Assembly: GCA_002682825.1 (NCBI GenBank)
Contig: NOKP01000037.1
Span: forward strand, 62,001 to 126,000
Origin: Neonectria sp. B-13
Taxonomy: Eukaryota; Ascomycota; Sordariomycetes; Hypocreales; Nectriaceae
Length of the DNA stretch: 64,000 nt
Direction of reading: 5' to 3'
In this document: positions 11,634-23,884 of the stretch, one piece after another
Position numbering within the stretch: position 1 is the stretch's first letter
Layout: each line of letters starts with the position of its first letter
Position numbers and translations under genes: made by a program
The notes under the pieces: model-generated
The model's input: the letters and a program-made list of their open reading frames with translations, nothing else
What the model was told of the DNA's origin: nothing
Databases searched by the model: none

Positions 11634-13178
11634 AGGAGGGGGCTAAGGCTTTTGGATATGTAAAGGCTAAGAGACTTTATTAGTGATGGAAGAGTAATCA
11701 GAGGGGCAACGACGTTAGCAATTGGGACTTAGACTTTCTATTAATAGATAGGCCATAGCTCTTGTCACTCATAGGAGGATTGGCGCAAACTGTAACTATT
11801 GCGCGGTCGATACCGGGGATTGTTTGACCCATTGCTCTCAGCGTCAAGCGTTTTCTACCTGCAGCCTCTTGGAACTCAATTGTTGAGGGCATGAGATCAT
11901 TGTTATCTGAGAAGATAAGTTACTCCGCAGACTTAGATGCTGGATTGGATATGGCGTGAGTCAACAGCAGCCAAGTTCATGCAGATGCACCTCGCAGCCC
12001 TCAAGCCCCCTGTCCACACTCCAATCATCAACAACCCCTTTCAGGGGAGAACACCTGAGTGACCTGACTCTTCCCAACCACGCAAGGTATAGTTGAATTC
12101 GTCTTCAAAGATTGCCGTCTTGCCGTGGAGGATTGCGCTGGGGTTCGCTTTCTTGCTTGTACCATTCCTCTAGGGTGCGGAACGGGGTATTCACCAGTTT
12201 GAATTCGGACAGATGCGATTACTAGCTCAGTAGACTAGTCACGGCTCCTCGATCTTGGAGTATATATTTCAGAAAACGGATTAGTAACCTGTGTGTGCCC
12301 ACTTTACAACCGGGAACATGTAAGACCATGGCTAGGCAGCAGTTTAGTGAACCTGTCACCCGTCGGAAGGAAATGGCGGGCCAAAGCTTAGTTTGTTATT
12401 TCTACAGCTGACAACGCGATTTCGGATCCTGTTGAGTCAAGGTATCCTTGCTTGGAGGTTGTGGGCTAAGGACAATTCAGTTAGATAGGTCACTTAGACA
12501 GAGCCTCTAAGAGAGGCCAATTCAAATATTTAGCTCACGAAACTCGTGTGATACATGAGCTATCATGGGAGCCGCTACTACGGACCCCTCGGACCCTGGA
12601 TCAACGTCGGCTTCGCCGTTCATCATCACCACCTTAGCCCCCTGGTGTGGCACACACTCCCGGGAATTCATGTTCTTTATTCATTGCAAAGCCGTATAGC
12701 GTACCAATCAAATCGATGTTTCGCTCCGGGGTGGTGGCTCGCTGTCGGTCCGTCTATTCAAGTGCCATGTACCTTGCTCTGACTGCAGTAAACATGCGTG
12801 TAAAGGTCACATTGACGGGCAAACTGGGTGGTTACAAATACAGGTTCCTGTACGCCGTCAAGAACGGGGCCCGAAGGCGGAAGGACGAGCATCAAAAGTG
12901 CCGCACGTAGCTACGTCGGGAATGGTGCAGGTTCAGTGTAAGAGGTCAGTCCACTATTGTGGATATGAAAAGCCAGGTATTACGTCATTCCATGTCGATC
13001 TCAGCGACGACAATAGGCACCAGAATACGGGAGACTGTCATTGGATACCACGATATTGTGCTCAATTGATGTAACTCCACCGAACTGGGATCCCGGCATC
13101 ACAAGACGGAGATGAGCACCGTGCGGGCGTAACGCGGCTCCACCGATGCTTATCCCAGCTCACCTCACCCCAGAGCAA
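11634..13178. other. Intergenic region
   Basis: About 1.5 kb with no frame that reads as protein on either strand. Presumably P450 3' sequence and distal promoter of the transporter. Confidence 0.45.
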
Positions 13179-13206
13179 CTCTCCCCGGAGCGGAGAGCGG
13201 GGAGAG
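13179..13206. promoter_or_regulatory. Inverted repeat CTCTCCCCG / CGGGGAGAG upstream of the transporter
   Basis: Perfect 9-bp arms (13179-13187 and 13198-13206) flank a 10-bp spacer that itself contains CGGAG, and GTCCGGGG follows. The arms contain sequences compatible with the CreA site SYGGRG and with CGG triplets of Zn2Cys6 factors. A TTTATATA box at about 13222-13231 follows, so an operator in the promoter of the transporter at 13347 is plausible. Confidence 0.4.
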
Positions 13207-13346
13207 TCCGGGGATGATATTCATTTATATAGGGTCCGGTATGCGGGGATCTGGGTCAACTCTTAGACGAGACGCAACCCCTTTTTCTGTCAGTCTCTCT
13301 GTCACGTCTCTGATTCTTCTAAGCTCTCAGAACACTGCTAGCCACC

Positions 13347-15715
13347 ATGGGCGTCATCGACAAAGACTCCCCCGTGGACGCGGACATCGCAGAAACTTCT
13401 CACAATGAGAAAGACGAGTTTGCGGCAATGAAGCCCGACCTGGCCAACGCAGCCGGCCGTCGAGGATCAGCCGCTCTCAACATTGTTGAGAATCCCCTGC
13501 AGGTACGTCGTGTTTCAATGCCTCGTCAAGAATTGGCGCTGACTGTTTGTCTTTCCTCCCACAGCGCAAGTCACAAGCGCAAACCGTCATCGATGCGCGG
13601 CTTTTCGCCGAGACGCACGGCATGCCCGAGCACGCGTCTCTTTTCGGCCGAGCTGCTCTCGTCGCCCGTGAAGGGTTGGAAGGATTCTCCCGGCTCACTG
13701 AGCTCGATGAGCATGAGCGCGCTGCGCTTGAATACGAGAGGGACCATAAATGGCATGGCTCTAAGATGCTTTGGTATTCCATCTCTCTGTGTGCTGTGGG
13801 AGCTGCCACGCAAGGATGGGATCAGACTGGATCCAACGGCGCCAATCTGTCCTTCCCCGAAGAATTTGGTATTGATGGAGAAGGCACAGATGAATGGATT
13901 GTTGGAATCGTCAATGCCATCATCTTTTTGACAGCCGGCCTCATGTGAGTCCTTTACCAGCCCCAATTCCCTGGCTGCTATACTGGTTACTAATCTGGTA
14001 CACAGCGGCGCCTTCATCGTCGATCCCCTCAACCACTACTTTGGCCGACGAGGCGAGATCTTCATTACAGCTTGCTGTCTCACTGCAACCCCGATTGGCT
14101 CTGCTTTCGCCAAATCATGGCAAGGGCTCTTCGCGGCACGATTCGTCATGGGCATCGGCATCGGTGCAAAGAACGCCACGGTACCCATCTACTCTGCCGA
14201 GATGGCACCGGCTCGGATTCGAGGTGCCCTCGTCATGTTCTGGCAACTTTGGGTCGTAGCTGGTAAGATACTGTTTCAGTCACTTACTCCGAGACATTTG
14301 CTGACTGCCTGTGCTTGCAGGTATCTTCCTAGGATTCTGCGCCAACGTCATTGTGAAAGACACCGGTGCCATTGCTTGGCGGCTGCAACTCGGCTCAGCT
14401 TTCATCCCGTCCTTCATCCTCGGCATTGGTATCTTCTTTTGCCCCGAGTCCCCACGTTGGCTTATGAAGCACGGCAGACATGCCGAGGGCTTCAAGTCGA
14501 TGTGCCGCTTGAGGGCTCACAACATCATCGCCGCAAGGGACTTCTACTACTCGTGTGTCATATACGAGGTGGAACTCGCTGAGACGGAGGGGGTTGGCTA
14601 TTTCTCCCGTATGTGGGACTGCTTCGCCGTCCCTAGAATCAGGCGTGCCAACTACGGTGCCTCGACTGTCATGATTGCTCAGCAAATGTGTGGCATCAAC
14701 AGTAAGTCGCCGGCTGCCTCGTGCAAATTCCCATAGCTAACCCCTTGCAGTCATATCTTTCTATAGTTCGACAATTTTCGAAAACGTCGGCTACACAGCA
14801 ACTGAAGCTTTGTACGCGTCCTTGGGCTATGGTGCTATTCAAGTCGTCGCTACGATCCCTACTCTGTTCCTTATCGACACCAAAGGCCGAAGAACCTTAA
14901 CCCTGGCTGTACGTTGCTCGCTCCGACCATTACCTATGCAAATGACTGACAATTCGCTTTATCAAGACCTTCCCCTTCATGTGTATCTTCTTATTAGCCG
15001 CCGGCTTGTCTCTGCTCAAAGACGACGGCAGCCGTGGCGAAAGAATTGGACCAGTTGTCTTGTAAGTTCATCAATATTGTTTGACATTTTAACTCTTACT
15101 GACCGCCCTCTTCAACTAGGTTTGTGTACCTCTTTACAATCGCCTACTCCTTGGGCGAAGGACCGGTCGCTTTCCAGTACTCTGCCGAGGTATTCCCTAC
15201 CATTCAGCGAGAGCAAGGAATGGCTTGGGCTGTCTGCATCAACAACACTTTTGGTAAGCGCTGGAAGCCTCGTTCCTTGGAGACTTAACTGACAAAATTT
15301 TCAATAGCTGGAATTCTTAGCTTGACGTTCCCTCGAATGCAAAGTGTCATGACGCCAACGGGAGCTTGTTTGTGCACCTTTTCTAGAATATCTACTTGGA
15401 AGGTTTGCTAACATTAGTTCTAGTTGGTTTTTACGCTGGCCTCAACCTTATAGCCTGGTTTATGATCTTCTGTTTCGTCCGAGAGACCAAACAGCTCACC
15501 CTAGAAGAATTGGACCGTAAGTGACCCCTGCCATAGTCATTGGTCTTCCGCTAATATCCCTCGCAGAGGTCTTCTCGATCCCAACGAAAGATTACATCGG
15601 CTATGAACTGAAGGTGTGGCTTCCTTATTTCATCAAGCGACACATCCTCCGAAAGAACATTGTCAAGCCACCACCGCTCATCGAGAAGGCTCAGATCGCC
15701 GATGACTCACCGTAA
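13347..15715 (+). CDS. MFS sugar-porter family transporter
   Basis: Ten exons separated by nine introns (13503-13564, 13945-14005, 14263-14320, 14702-14750, 14909-14966, 15062-15119, 15254-15307, 15368-15423, 15517-15566) give 620 residues, in frame throughout. A hydrophilic N-terminal arm of about 110 residues precedes twelve predicted membrane helices. Signatures are NHYFGRRGE after helix 2, APARIRGAL after helix 4, the PESPRWL loop after helix 6, DTKGRR between helices 8 and 9, and a family-typical EVFPT loop. The closest remembered relatives are fungal polyol/inositol/hexose porters, but the substrate cannot be read from sequence. It may serve primary sugar uptake rather than the neighbouring tailoring genes. 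Confidence 0.9.
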
Positions 15716-16024
15716 GGGTTTATGTCACGGAGGCACTCAGCCCCGAGAGAACCCAATGAGTTATGGCGTAGCCTACGGTTTGAGAGCTCTTTTTGCAACA
15801 GTAAAGAATTTTGCAGTAACTGTAAATGCAATTAGAACTTAGACTAGAAATCTAGAATAGCCAACCACAAGGATTTATAGTGAATTAAAAACACTAGTTC
15901 CTAGTATCCAAGGCATTATTAAGAACTTAATAGATGCCGAAGTGTGCAAATTAGACGATTTAACTGTGTAGCTAAGTGAGTTATATGTCAATAACTTCGG
16001 ACGTCATGCTGTATCAAACTATTT
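15716..16024. other. Convergent intergenic region
   Basis: AT-rich sequence between the ends of the transporter and the minus-strand SDR. It presumably holds both terminators; nothing else is seen. Confidence 0.4.
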
Positions 16025-17023
16025 CTAGTTTTCATCTGGCAACGCGACCATTTTCAATGAGTCCTTCCACAGTCTGGCCTCCTCTTCAGCGTCATAAGTA
16101 TGTGTCACGTATGATCCTTTGCTGACAACTCCGTCGTCATCGCCAAGTTCCGCCACATCGCAGTCGTTCAGATAGACGCCTCCACGGCCCTCCCACTCTT
16201 TTCCAATGGCAGCCAGGACAGTAGTTGCAGCTCCTTGCTCCACGTCTTTTATAACCTTAGCCAGTTCCTGAACCATCTTGGTTGCCACTTCAGCGGGGAT
16301 ATGCTTGGAAAGGGGAGTGGCGATGACTCCCGGATGAAGGCTTGTGGCATGGAGCCCGAGAGATCCGTATCGACGCTCGATCTCATTCGCCATGTAGATA
16401 TTTGCTGTCTTGGAGCGCGCGTAGGCCGTCCAAGGCTCGTACGAGCTCTTTTGGAAGCAATAATCGTCCGGGGCGCCAATGCGACTGATTCGGTGTGCTG
16501 CGGCTGACACCATCACAACCCGAGATTGAAAGTCGGGGCCGGCGGCTTTCAGTAACGCCGGCTTCAGTAGCTGAAACAGAAGGAAATGCGAGACGTGGTT
16601 GGTGGCGAATTGCGACTCGTAGCCGTCTTTGCTCAACTCGAGTTCAGGCACGCCCATGATTCCGGCGTTGTTGATGAGGATGTTCACTGCATCCGTTCGA
16701 GCGAGGATAGTTTTTGCAGCGAGTCGGACGCTTTCGAGCGAGCTTTGATCCATCTCGATAAGCTCCATTATATCGTCCTGCCAGATCTCCGCGAGAGCTG
16801 TCTTTGCCTTAGCGAGGTCTCTAGCAGTGAGAAAGAGCTTGATCCCTGTTACTGCAAGCGCTCGGACTGTCTCGACACCAAGACCAGACGAAACGCCAGT
16901 GACAACAGCGACTTTTCCGGCAAGTTTGCCTTCCATTTCATTGTCCTTGACAATCTGAAGAGCTGTAGGGCGGGAATCGCCCGGGCCCTGGGGGTTTTCG
17001 TGGACTGCAGTGTAGGGAGACAT
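16025..17023 (-). CDS. Short-chain dehydrogenase, retinol-dehydrogenase/WWOX-like
   Basis: A single exon encodes 332 residues from ATG 17023 (MSPYTAV); an in-frame ATG at 17101 would add 26. The Rossmann loop is TGVSSGLG, followed by a TARD motif suggesting NADP, then NNAGIMG and an active site with MVSAAAHR and YARSK, so Tyr and Lys are both present. The length and the pattern of an N-terminal helix before the Rossmann fold match the fungal light-induced alcohol dehydrogenase/retinol-dehydrogenase-like group. It oxidises or reduces an unknown alcohol or carbonyl. It is convergent with the transporter and starts about 470 bp from the divergent bZIP gene. Confidence 0.88.
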   Translation of the reverse strand: MSPYTAVHENPQGPGDSRPTALQIVKDNEMEGKLAGKVAVVTGVSSGLGVETVRALAVTGIKLFLTARDLAKAKTALAEIWQDDIMELIEMDQSSLESVRLAAKTILARTDAVNILINNAGIMGVPELELSKDGYESQFATNHVSHFLLFQLLKPALLKAAGPDFQSRVVMVSAAAHRISRIGAPDDYCFQKSSYEPWTAYARSKTANIYMANEIERRYGSLGLHATSLHPGVIATPLSKHIPAEVATKMVQELAKVIKDVEQGAATTVLAAIGKEWEGRGGVYLNDCDVAELGDDDGVVSKGSYVTHTYDAEEEARLWKDSLKMVALPDEN

Positions 17024-17489
17024 TGTGAATTGATTTGAAAGTGTGCTTGGATGGATGCAAGGAGTAGCAAAGTCTGTGATATCTGCAGGAAATAAAGCCA
17101 CGACTGAGAGAGCTCGGGACTCGTTTTATATTTGAGGTTCGGTTTATTCGCCTTCACAATGTTCTTCAATATACAGCTTGCTTGTCCGGTGTAGCACGAT
17201 AATCATCGTCGATAGATGCCGGGAGTTGGACGCTGCATGATTAGCAAGGGTGGTGGACTGGATACTGGCTGACATTTTTACCGCTTTCAGTTAGTCTGCC
17301 TTCACATGCGAGTCAAGCAACCCACATACATAAACAGGCAACGCGCTCCGACTGACAATTTTCCCTTTCTCGACTAGCAACTTCAACGAAGATAAGCCAG
17401 CGCCCGTCTGAGCGGATCATCACAGAATCTGCCCCTGAACTCTCGGTTTTAATACTATCCTCCGCCGCCTTTGACGGGGATAGTGTCCA

Positions 17490-18606
17490 ATGCCGTCGAC
17501 TAAACCCGGTCCAACAGTCAAGCAGGCCCAAGCGGCTGGTGCCGACACTTCCGAGGCCGCTAGTGTCGACCGGAAACAGCGAAAGAGGCTTCAAAATCGA
17601 CTGAATCAAAGGGCCCATAGTAAGTACTACATGCTCAAGGATTGGGTTTCCCTGACTTATCTACTACACAGGAGTCCGCACCGAAGACCCTGACGTAACA
17701 GGTTTCAAAAGACATCCTCGCCCATACCGAACCGACCGCTGGAGGCTCGACGAACTTGAACCCTGTGCATCAGCTGCTCTCATACTGGGACGAAGAACTG
17801 CACGCTCAGACGATAGAAAGACAGACACCATTAGCAACGTCAGCAGGAGCAGTTCAAGCTACTTAATTCCTGTATCAGACAAGACTCTTTCCGCGGCTGA
17901 GGTCGAGCTGTATGGCCAGCAACTATGCCTTTGGTCTATATCAGTGGAGGCAGACCCATCATCATGGCCAGCATTGTCCCCTCATGCGGATCATCTACTG
18001 CACCTCGTCAATTACAATGCATTTAGGGGACTCTTCAAGAACAAGTCTATGCTTTCGCTACTTACAAAACACCTGCGCCAGACGCCCGGTCAGGCGGAAG
18101 TGGTGAACATCATGAAAAGCTTTCCGGGCCAAACAACAATTGTTCCATTGGCCCCGAATATTCCCTGCTGTCTCGTTCCAACCCGGTTGCAAATGGAGAA
18201 AGCACACGCGACCTGGATTGACCTCTTTCCTTTTCCCAAGATACGGGATAATCTGATAAAGCAACATGACCGCTTCGATCACTGGATGTTCATGAGGGAC
18301 GTGATTGGGAACTTGATCGACAAGGTCATGTTCTCGAGACCTAAGGGAGGCGTTGAGCCCCCGGGCTCCCTTCAATTAGTGCAAAGCGATGGACTTGAAG
18401 ATGGACTGACTGCAAATCGCAAGGGACTGATACTGTGGGGGGAGCCGCACATACCGGAAAGCTGGGAAGCCACGCCGGAGTTCTTAAGAAATTGGGGATG
18501 GGCCGTGGAGGGCTGCGATGAACTAGTAGAGTTCAGCAATCGCTGGAGGGTGGTGAGAGGTGAGGAGCCGATGAAGCTCTCAAGTGGGATTCATATGCCC
18601 CATTGA
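17490..18606 (+). CDS. bZIP transcription factor with DUF3425 domain
   Basis: Two exons (17490-17619, 17672-18606) give 354 residues. The basic region KQRKRLQNRLNQRAH sits at the first exon end, and the intron splits the codon right after it, where such genes are often split. No clear leucine zipper follows, which is usual in this fungal group. The C-terminal 220 residues match the DUF3425 pattern, with the conserved NAFRGLFKN stretch, a Pro-rich hydrophobic IPCCLVPT segment, and the Trp/Pro-rich end WGEPHIPESWEATPEFLRNWGW. It is a probable nuclear regulator. Its place between SDR, P450 and methyltransferase genes makes it a candidate pathway regulator, but that is inference. Confidence 0.85.
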
Positions 18607-18912
18607 GTTTGTGGCATCATCCCAGAACACGTCTATAATAGTACATATCCCAGGTCCAGTCTCACCCCGACATCTCTAGACGTATCCAAACACCGTTACA
18701 GGCTTTAGATGAGATTTCATGAGCCCCTTACGGTGCCTCATCCTATTCGACATTTCAGTCTCGACTGTTTTAGTTCATACGCCTTAATTTCTGTTCAGTA
18801 GTAAATATTTACACGCCATCTGACACGACTCTCTAATCTGACCACAAACGGTCATATAACGCTGACAACCACGGTCGTAGTAACCACTTTATTACACTAG
18901 ACCTCAGATAGT
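18607..18912. other. Convergent intergenic region
   Basis: AT-rich 3' sequence shared by the two regulators; no gene or strong structure seen. Confidence 0.35.
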
Positions 18913-20716
18913 TTAGTAAGGAAGAAAGTCAAGACGAATTCTTTCTACAGTACGTTAATGCCAAGCTTACTATCACAAAGTTTGTGAAGATTCGCACTTA
19001 CCGAACCAAGTCCAAACACCGTTACTCTCGGAGTCACCATTAGACTGTGACCAAATTTGCTCCAACAAGGTCAACGTCTTAGACAGATGCGGAGTTTTCA
19101 TCCAACTTCCTATGTCTGCCAAGGCGGATCTGGCACTCTCTCGACCAGACCCTACTGCGCAAAGTCCGGCGGCGAACAAGGGTGCGACGAGCAAGACCCT
19201 GGGAGATAGTCCAGAAGAGAAATTCATGTTCTGGGCGCACCAGATGATGTTTTGTACGCAAAGCTGAGCCTCTGGTCCTGAAGAGGGCTTTCTCTGGACT
19301 CCACAATAAATGTGTAAAAGCGCAGTGTAAAGAAACGCTGCATTGCTTAAAGCGTAATCCTTTATGTCATTTGCGGAGAGCGTCAGGAGTATCTGTGGGT
19401 TCAGTGACAAATTTTCAGCGGTATCGCGCTGCAGTCTGTGGTGTATTTCGCGGGTCAACGCCTCGCCTTCAGCGATGATGTCGCTTTCTGACAAAATGGA
19501 ATGATGTGAACTCGGCCCAGTACGGCGGCGATGCTCTTTGACTAGAGCGCCAACCTCTCTGAAGAGATCGGGAAGATCCGACATGACGCCACCAAACACG
19601 TCGAAGAAGACCCCGCGACTCGACGGACAACTAATCCCCAGTTGACCACCAGGCAGCCCGGCAGGGGTGAGGGCTGCCAGTCCCTCGGCGTTGTTGTACC
19701 AGCTCAAGAGGAAGCCTTCCTCAGTCGAAGCACAGGAACAGCTGCGCTGCGTGTCGTTTCGGATGTGAGCTGACTGAAGAATGGCCCTGGCGCCGTTGAG
19801 ATGAAGGCGCCACAGAGGCTTTCCACTGTAAATCTGCGCCTGACAAAGAGTCCTTGTAGTTGCTAATGAGACCACTCGCGCTGTTGGATCGCGCCGAACC
19901 AGCTGGTGGCGAAGATGCGAGATGCTGTTGCCTTGAAGGGTATCAATCAGCTTCTCTGCATTTCCAGATAGCCCACCGATGGCTTTGAGGTGGACAGCGG
20001 CAAATGCCATTATTGCGTAGAGCAATGAGGGTTGCTGAAGAGCCATGGGCACGAGAAAGCGGCATATTTGGGTGCGGGCGTAGGTGCTCGGGACAGTGAG
20101 ACGCATCGTTTCCGATATGTAAAACCGCAGCAGATAGTGGGCCATGGGTGTCATAGTTGGAGTCTGCGGATTGAACATGGTTCCGGAGATTGTGTTTGAA
20201 ATGTAAAAAGCATCAGGCTCGGCAACCAGTTTCGAGCAATCGCTGTTCTGCGCTATTGGGATGAGCTCAGAAACTGGCGGTTCTTCTGGAGCTGAATCTG
20301 GTGTGACTTGGTGCTGGGAGTTGTTGTCAAAAGTAGGTACCGAATCTGTTAAAAAGAACCCAGGTTCAGATGGATCACTATTCGTATGCTGGCGTGAGTC
20401 AGGCAAACAATATATAAATCCATTGCCCTGGGTGTCATTGTCTTTGGCTTAAAGTTAGTAGACGTTAAGCAATACCATGATACCCAAGAAACGCACCTAG
20501 CCTTTCAACCTTGTTCAAGCACTCTCCAAAAGCCGACTTGCGAAATGACCTTCCCCCCCAGTTCAACTTGAGCTCATATCTACAAGCGGTGGCAGCCTCA
20601 GCGCATCTCCCACAACAGGGCTTCTGTTGATCACACTTCTGGCGGCGTCTCCGACAACGTTCGCACCCAGTGCGGGACCTTGTGGTCTTCCGCGGGACCT
20701 CGACTGGCGCACTCAT
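18913..20716 (-). CDS. Zn(II)2Cys6 fungal transcription factor
   Basis: Exons 20716-20497 and 20447-19002 are joined over a 49-nt intron with a perfect CTACTAAC branch site. A short last exon at 18944-18913 is proposed, joined by a GTAAGT donor at 19001, giving 565 residues ending WTWFERIRLDFLPY. Without that splice the frame stops at 18973 and the protein ends ...WFGKCESSQTL. The binuclear cluster CERCRRRRQKCDQQKPCCGRC...C is at residues 18-46, with the usual C-x2-C-x6-C-x5-C-x2-C-x6-C spacing. The rest resembles the fungal_trans_2 type, with conserved ARTQICRFLVPMA and PSLLYAIMAFAAVHL-type helices. It is a probable pathway-specific activator, beside the bZIP gene and divergent from no close enzyme gene. 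Confidence 0.87.
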
Positions 20717-21158
20717 CGAACGGGTTCTTTGTATTTCGATAGGCGGGTTGATGAAGGAAGACAGAGCTGGGTTTGGTAGCGGGGAAAACTGAATTAGCCC
20801 TTGTCGATCTTGGTATGCTTCCCCGTCAATGTTAGACCCACATGGTGCTGGACGAGACTAGCCCTTCCCCGCATTCGGTCTTTTATCTGCTGGCTCTCAG
20901 CGTTATGCAAATATTAAACGTCCAGGTAAGATTGATACTGTATGATATCTTCTGGAACCGATAAAGATACGTCGCTGCCCATGTAATGTCACAATGCTTT
21001 CTTCATCACATTTGTTGTTTTATATCTACTTATCTTTGCCTAATGCAGTTGAAGTTGACTAACGTCCACGGCTACCCTGCAGCCGAACTCTGCGTCAATC
21101 CGGAAGAGCCCACGACGACTCGCAATGATGAGGTTCCTCAATCAATCTGGTTCATTAT
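20717..21158. other. Intergenic region
   Basis: Promoter of the Zn2Cys6 gene and 3' flank of the P450. No gene is supported. Confidence 0.4.
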
Positions 21159-22908
21159 TTACTCCCAGCTTGTAAACTTGAGTATACATCTCTGGTCTTT
21201 CGGTCTCGTCGTAAAGATCTGGTCGTCCATGGCCATGTCCGCATCCATACCCGCGGCTGGCATGGTTTTAAACTTGGTGTAGATGTCCCGCAAAAGCGTC
21301 TTCATCTCCGCCAATGCCAAACTGTATCACATTAGTCGCAGAATTCCATGGTCTTCGAGGTTTAGGTACTTACTGTCGACCGATGCACGCCCGTCCGCCA
21401 TTCGAAAACGCAAAGAAAAGCCGGTTTCTCTCGGCTAAGCCTTTCTCGTCCAACCACCGCTCCGGATCGAACGTTTCTGGATCTGGGAATGCTGTCTCGT
21501 CCGTTCGATGCATAGAGTATGACTGGCAGCTCACAATTGTCCCACCAGGTAGCCAATATCCGCCAACTTGCCTACCTCCTGCAGGAACACATCTAGGCAA
21601 GCTCATCGGGATGGACGGGAACACTCTGAGGCCTTCCTTCACAACTGCGTCTAGGTACGGCAGCTGTTCGAATGGGATTTGCTTGTTTTGAGTGAATTCA
21701 TCCCGCAGACGTTCCTGTATCATCTCGTAGCCTGGCTGCGATATTTGCCACATCAAGAAGCACAGCGCATCACCCGTTGTCTCAATGCCAGCGACCATAT
21801 GGTCCATGCATTCCGAGGCTGTGTCAATAGGTCCCAACCCGAACTTTTCTTCTTGCATACGGCTAACGAGTGTGAAATCAGCAACATTACCCTGCTTTAC
21901 CGCGCTCAGCACCATATTCTTGGCTAGAGGGATATCGCGCGTCTTGCCGAAGATGCCTAACTTGTTAATGAGTCGGCCTAGAGTCGGGTTGTAATAGATA
22001 AGGAGTCGACCTGGAGATATGTCAGCTATACGCACACACGCCTAAACAAGTGTACTCACTGGCAAGGCTACTATCAAACGTGACCTCTCGCAGAATTTCC
22101 TCGTCCTGAATTTTGAGAATGGAGTCACTCCCGTAGGGATGAAACAAATGATGTGTGACGCAGTCAAAGGCGTAGGCATGGAGAAAGATCTAAGTTGAGT
22201 GAGCCCAAGTCTTCAATACATAACACCAAAATGCCGTACATATACGTCTAGCTCCTGGTTGGGAGCTTCAGTGCACCTCTTTATCAAATTCCGTGATCTC
22301 TCCTGAATGCCGTGCAGAGAAGCGTCGCGCATGACATTGGAATTGGCGTACCGGTCCGCGATGATTCGTCTTCGTTTGCTGTGCTACAACTGTGTCAGAA
22401 AGCTAAAAGCGCTTACGCCATGTGGAAACTCACAGGATCTTTATCCATGGTCGAGAACATGGTCCTGTTTGTAAGTTAGCTTACAGCAGCATTATTTCGG
22501 GAGACGAGTCAAGTACCTGAGACCAAATTGCGTAAAAAGATTGTAGAACGTCGTTTTGTCGAATCCACTTCCCTTGGATAGGTATATTTCTTTCATAGCC
22601 TCGAGGGAGGAGAAGACGACCTCGTTGGGTGCAACTCGGACTGCCTGACCATATTTCTGATGCATTTGATGGACGTATTGCGTGCGTTTGCCATGAAGTT
22701 CATGATACCTCAGCTGCCACGACGTGAGTAGGCCGACTTTTGGTCCAGGAAGAGCGGCGAGTGGCGAGCGTAGGCGTCTAGTGAGAATGACGCACACGAA
22801 CAGAGTCGCTGCTGCGAGAAGGGGAATGATCAAGACAGGCATGGCGTTTAGCGAGTGCAAGAAAGGCATTGCTGTAGAGAAAAGCGAGAGAGTTGTTCCC
22901 TGAGACAT
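21159..22908 (-). CDS. Cytochrome P450, secondary-metabolite monooxygenase type
   Basis: Six exons (22908-22517, 22464-22434, 22383-22240, 22189-22060, 22010-21374, 21321-21159) sum to 498 residues with all phases consistent. An N-terminal membrane anchor (MPVLIIPLLAAATLFVCVI) precedes the PGPK hinge. The I-helix has AGIETTGD, the K-helix EGLR, the PERF-type motif DPERW, and the heme loop FSNGGRACIGRH crosses the last splice site. It looks catalytically intact and contains the normal acid-Thr pair. Resemblance is to CYP-family hydroxylases of fungal clusters (pisatin-demethylase or benzoate-hydroxylase-like end); the substrate is unknown. ATGs downstream at 22869 and 22842 are alternative starts. 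Confidence 0.9.
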
Positions 22909-23884
22909 ATTTATGTCTCAGCTCAATCGGATACGTTCTTGCCAACGAAGCCCTAAAAGGGAATGTCGAAGAGATGACGGGTAGTAGTGGAGATGGCTTA
23001 GAGATAGCACATGATTGATTGGGTCGCTGAACTTGTACATGCATCATGGCGCTGTTGAAAGCCAAGACAGTTGTGTTTGTGTGGTAGTCGTATAGCCAAT
23101 TGAATAAGATGACACTAGATTTCCAACAGCCTTTGCCCAAAAGGGAAAGTCCAAGAGATGGATGAGCCTCGTTAGCGCATCCCCATCTCTTGAAACTTCC
23201 CTATGCGACGTAGTGTGGACATCAATCTAGCGTTCTATTTACATAATCAAGTGCCCATGTCGATGCAGTTATCGCCAGTGACAACATTAGCATTAAAGCA
23301 TAGCAAACTACCGTCATCGCCTATTAAGTCCATGTCGAGGAACAAGCCGGCTCAGTTGCAGTAGTTTGTCTTGATGCTCTCGGCTCTATGCCCGCATAGG
23401 ATGATGATACCGCCAGGGGGAAGTTTTCTTCACGACCAAGTTCGCCGAGTTACTGCCCGTATAGTGGGCGATCTCTGAAGTTTTGGTGAGAACATTCTCT
23501 GCTGCAATCGCAGACCCCAATTTCCAGATGAAGATCATTCAAAGACAGTGTCAAGTTGCCAAGCTAGCATTGATCCTTTCGGGAACAAGTCGTACAAAAA
23601 TTCAACGCACAAAGAGGCGTTCCAAGGCACGATTGCACCACAAATCCATATTGGCTCGCGACGGGGATAGACTAGACACGAGTGAGCGTTCGTATGATAT
23701 GATCTATATCTTGTCTACGGAATGGAAGCTCTCGTATTGATGTCACTTCGAAATAGTCTGGAAACCTCGAGTTCGAATCTTGAGTTGTTTCTGAGCAAAC
23801 TGTCCGTTGGCTAGGCCTTCCGACCTACCGGTGAGCCCGCAAGCTCGACCATTTAGCAAGTATTCAGCAGCGTGAAAGGCAGTC
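22909..23884. other. Intergenic region between P450 and methyltransferase remnant
   Basis: No supported gene. A tRNA-like T-arm is seen at about 23767-23783 but no complete tRNA. Confidence 0.4.

Noticed and set aside
23760..23800. Possible tRNA (T-arm TCGAG-TTCGAAT-CTTGA)
   Set aside because: A 5-bp T-stem and a canonical loop are present, but no matching acceptor stem, anticodon arm or D-arm can be drawn upstream.
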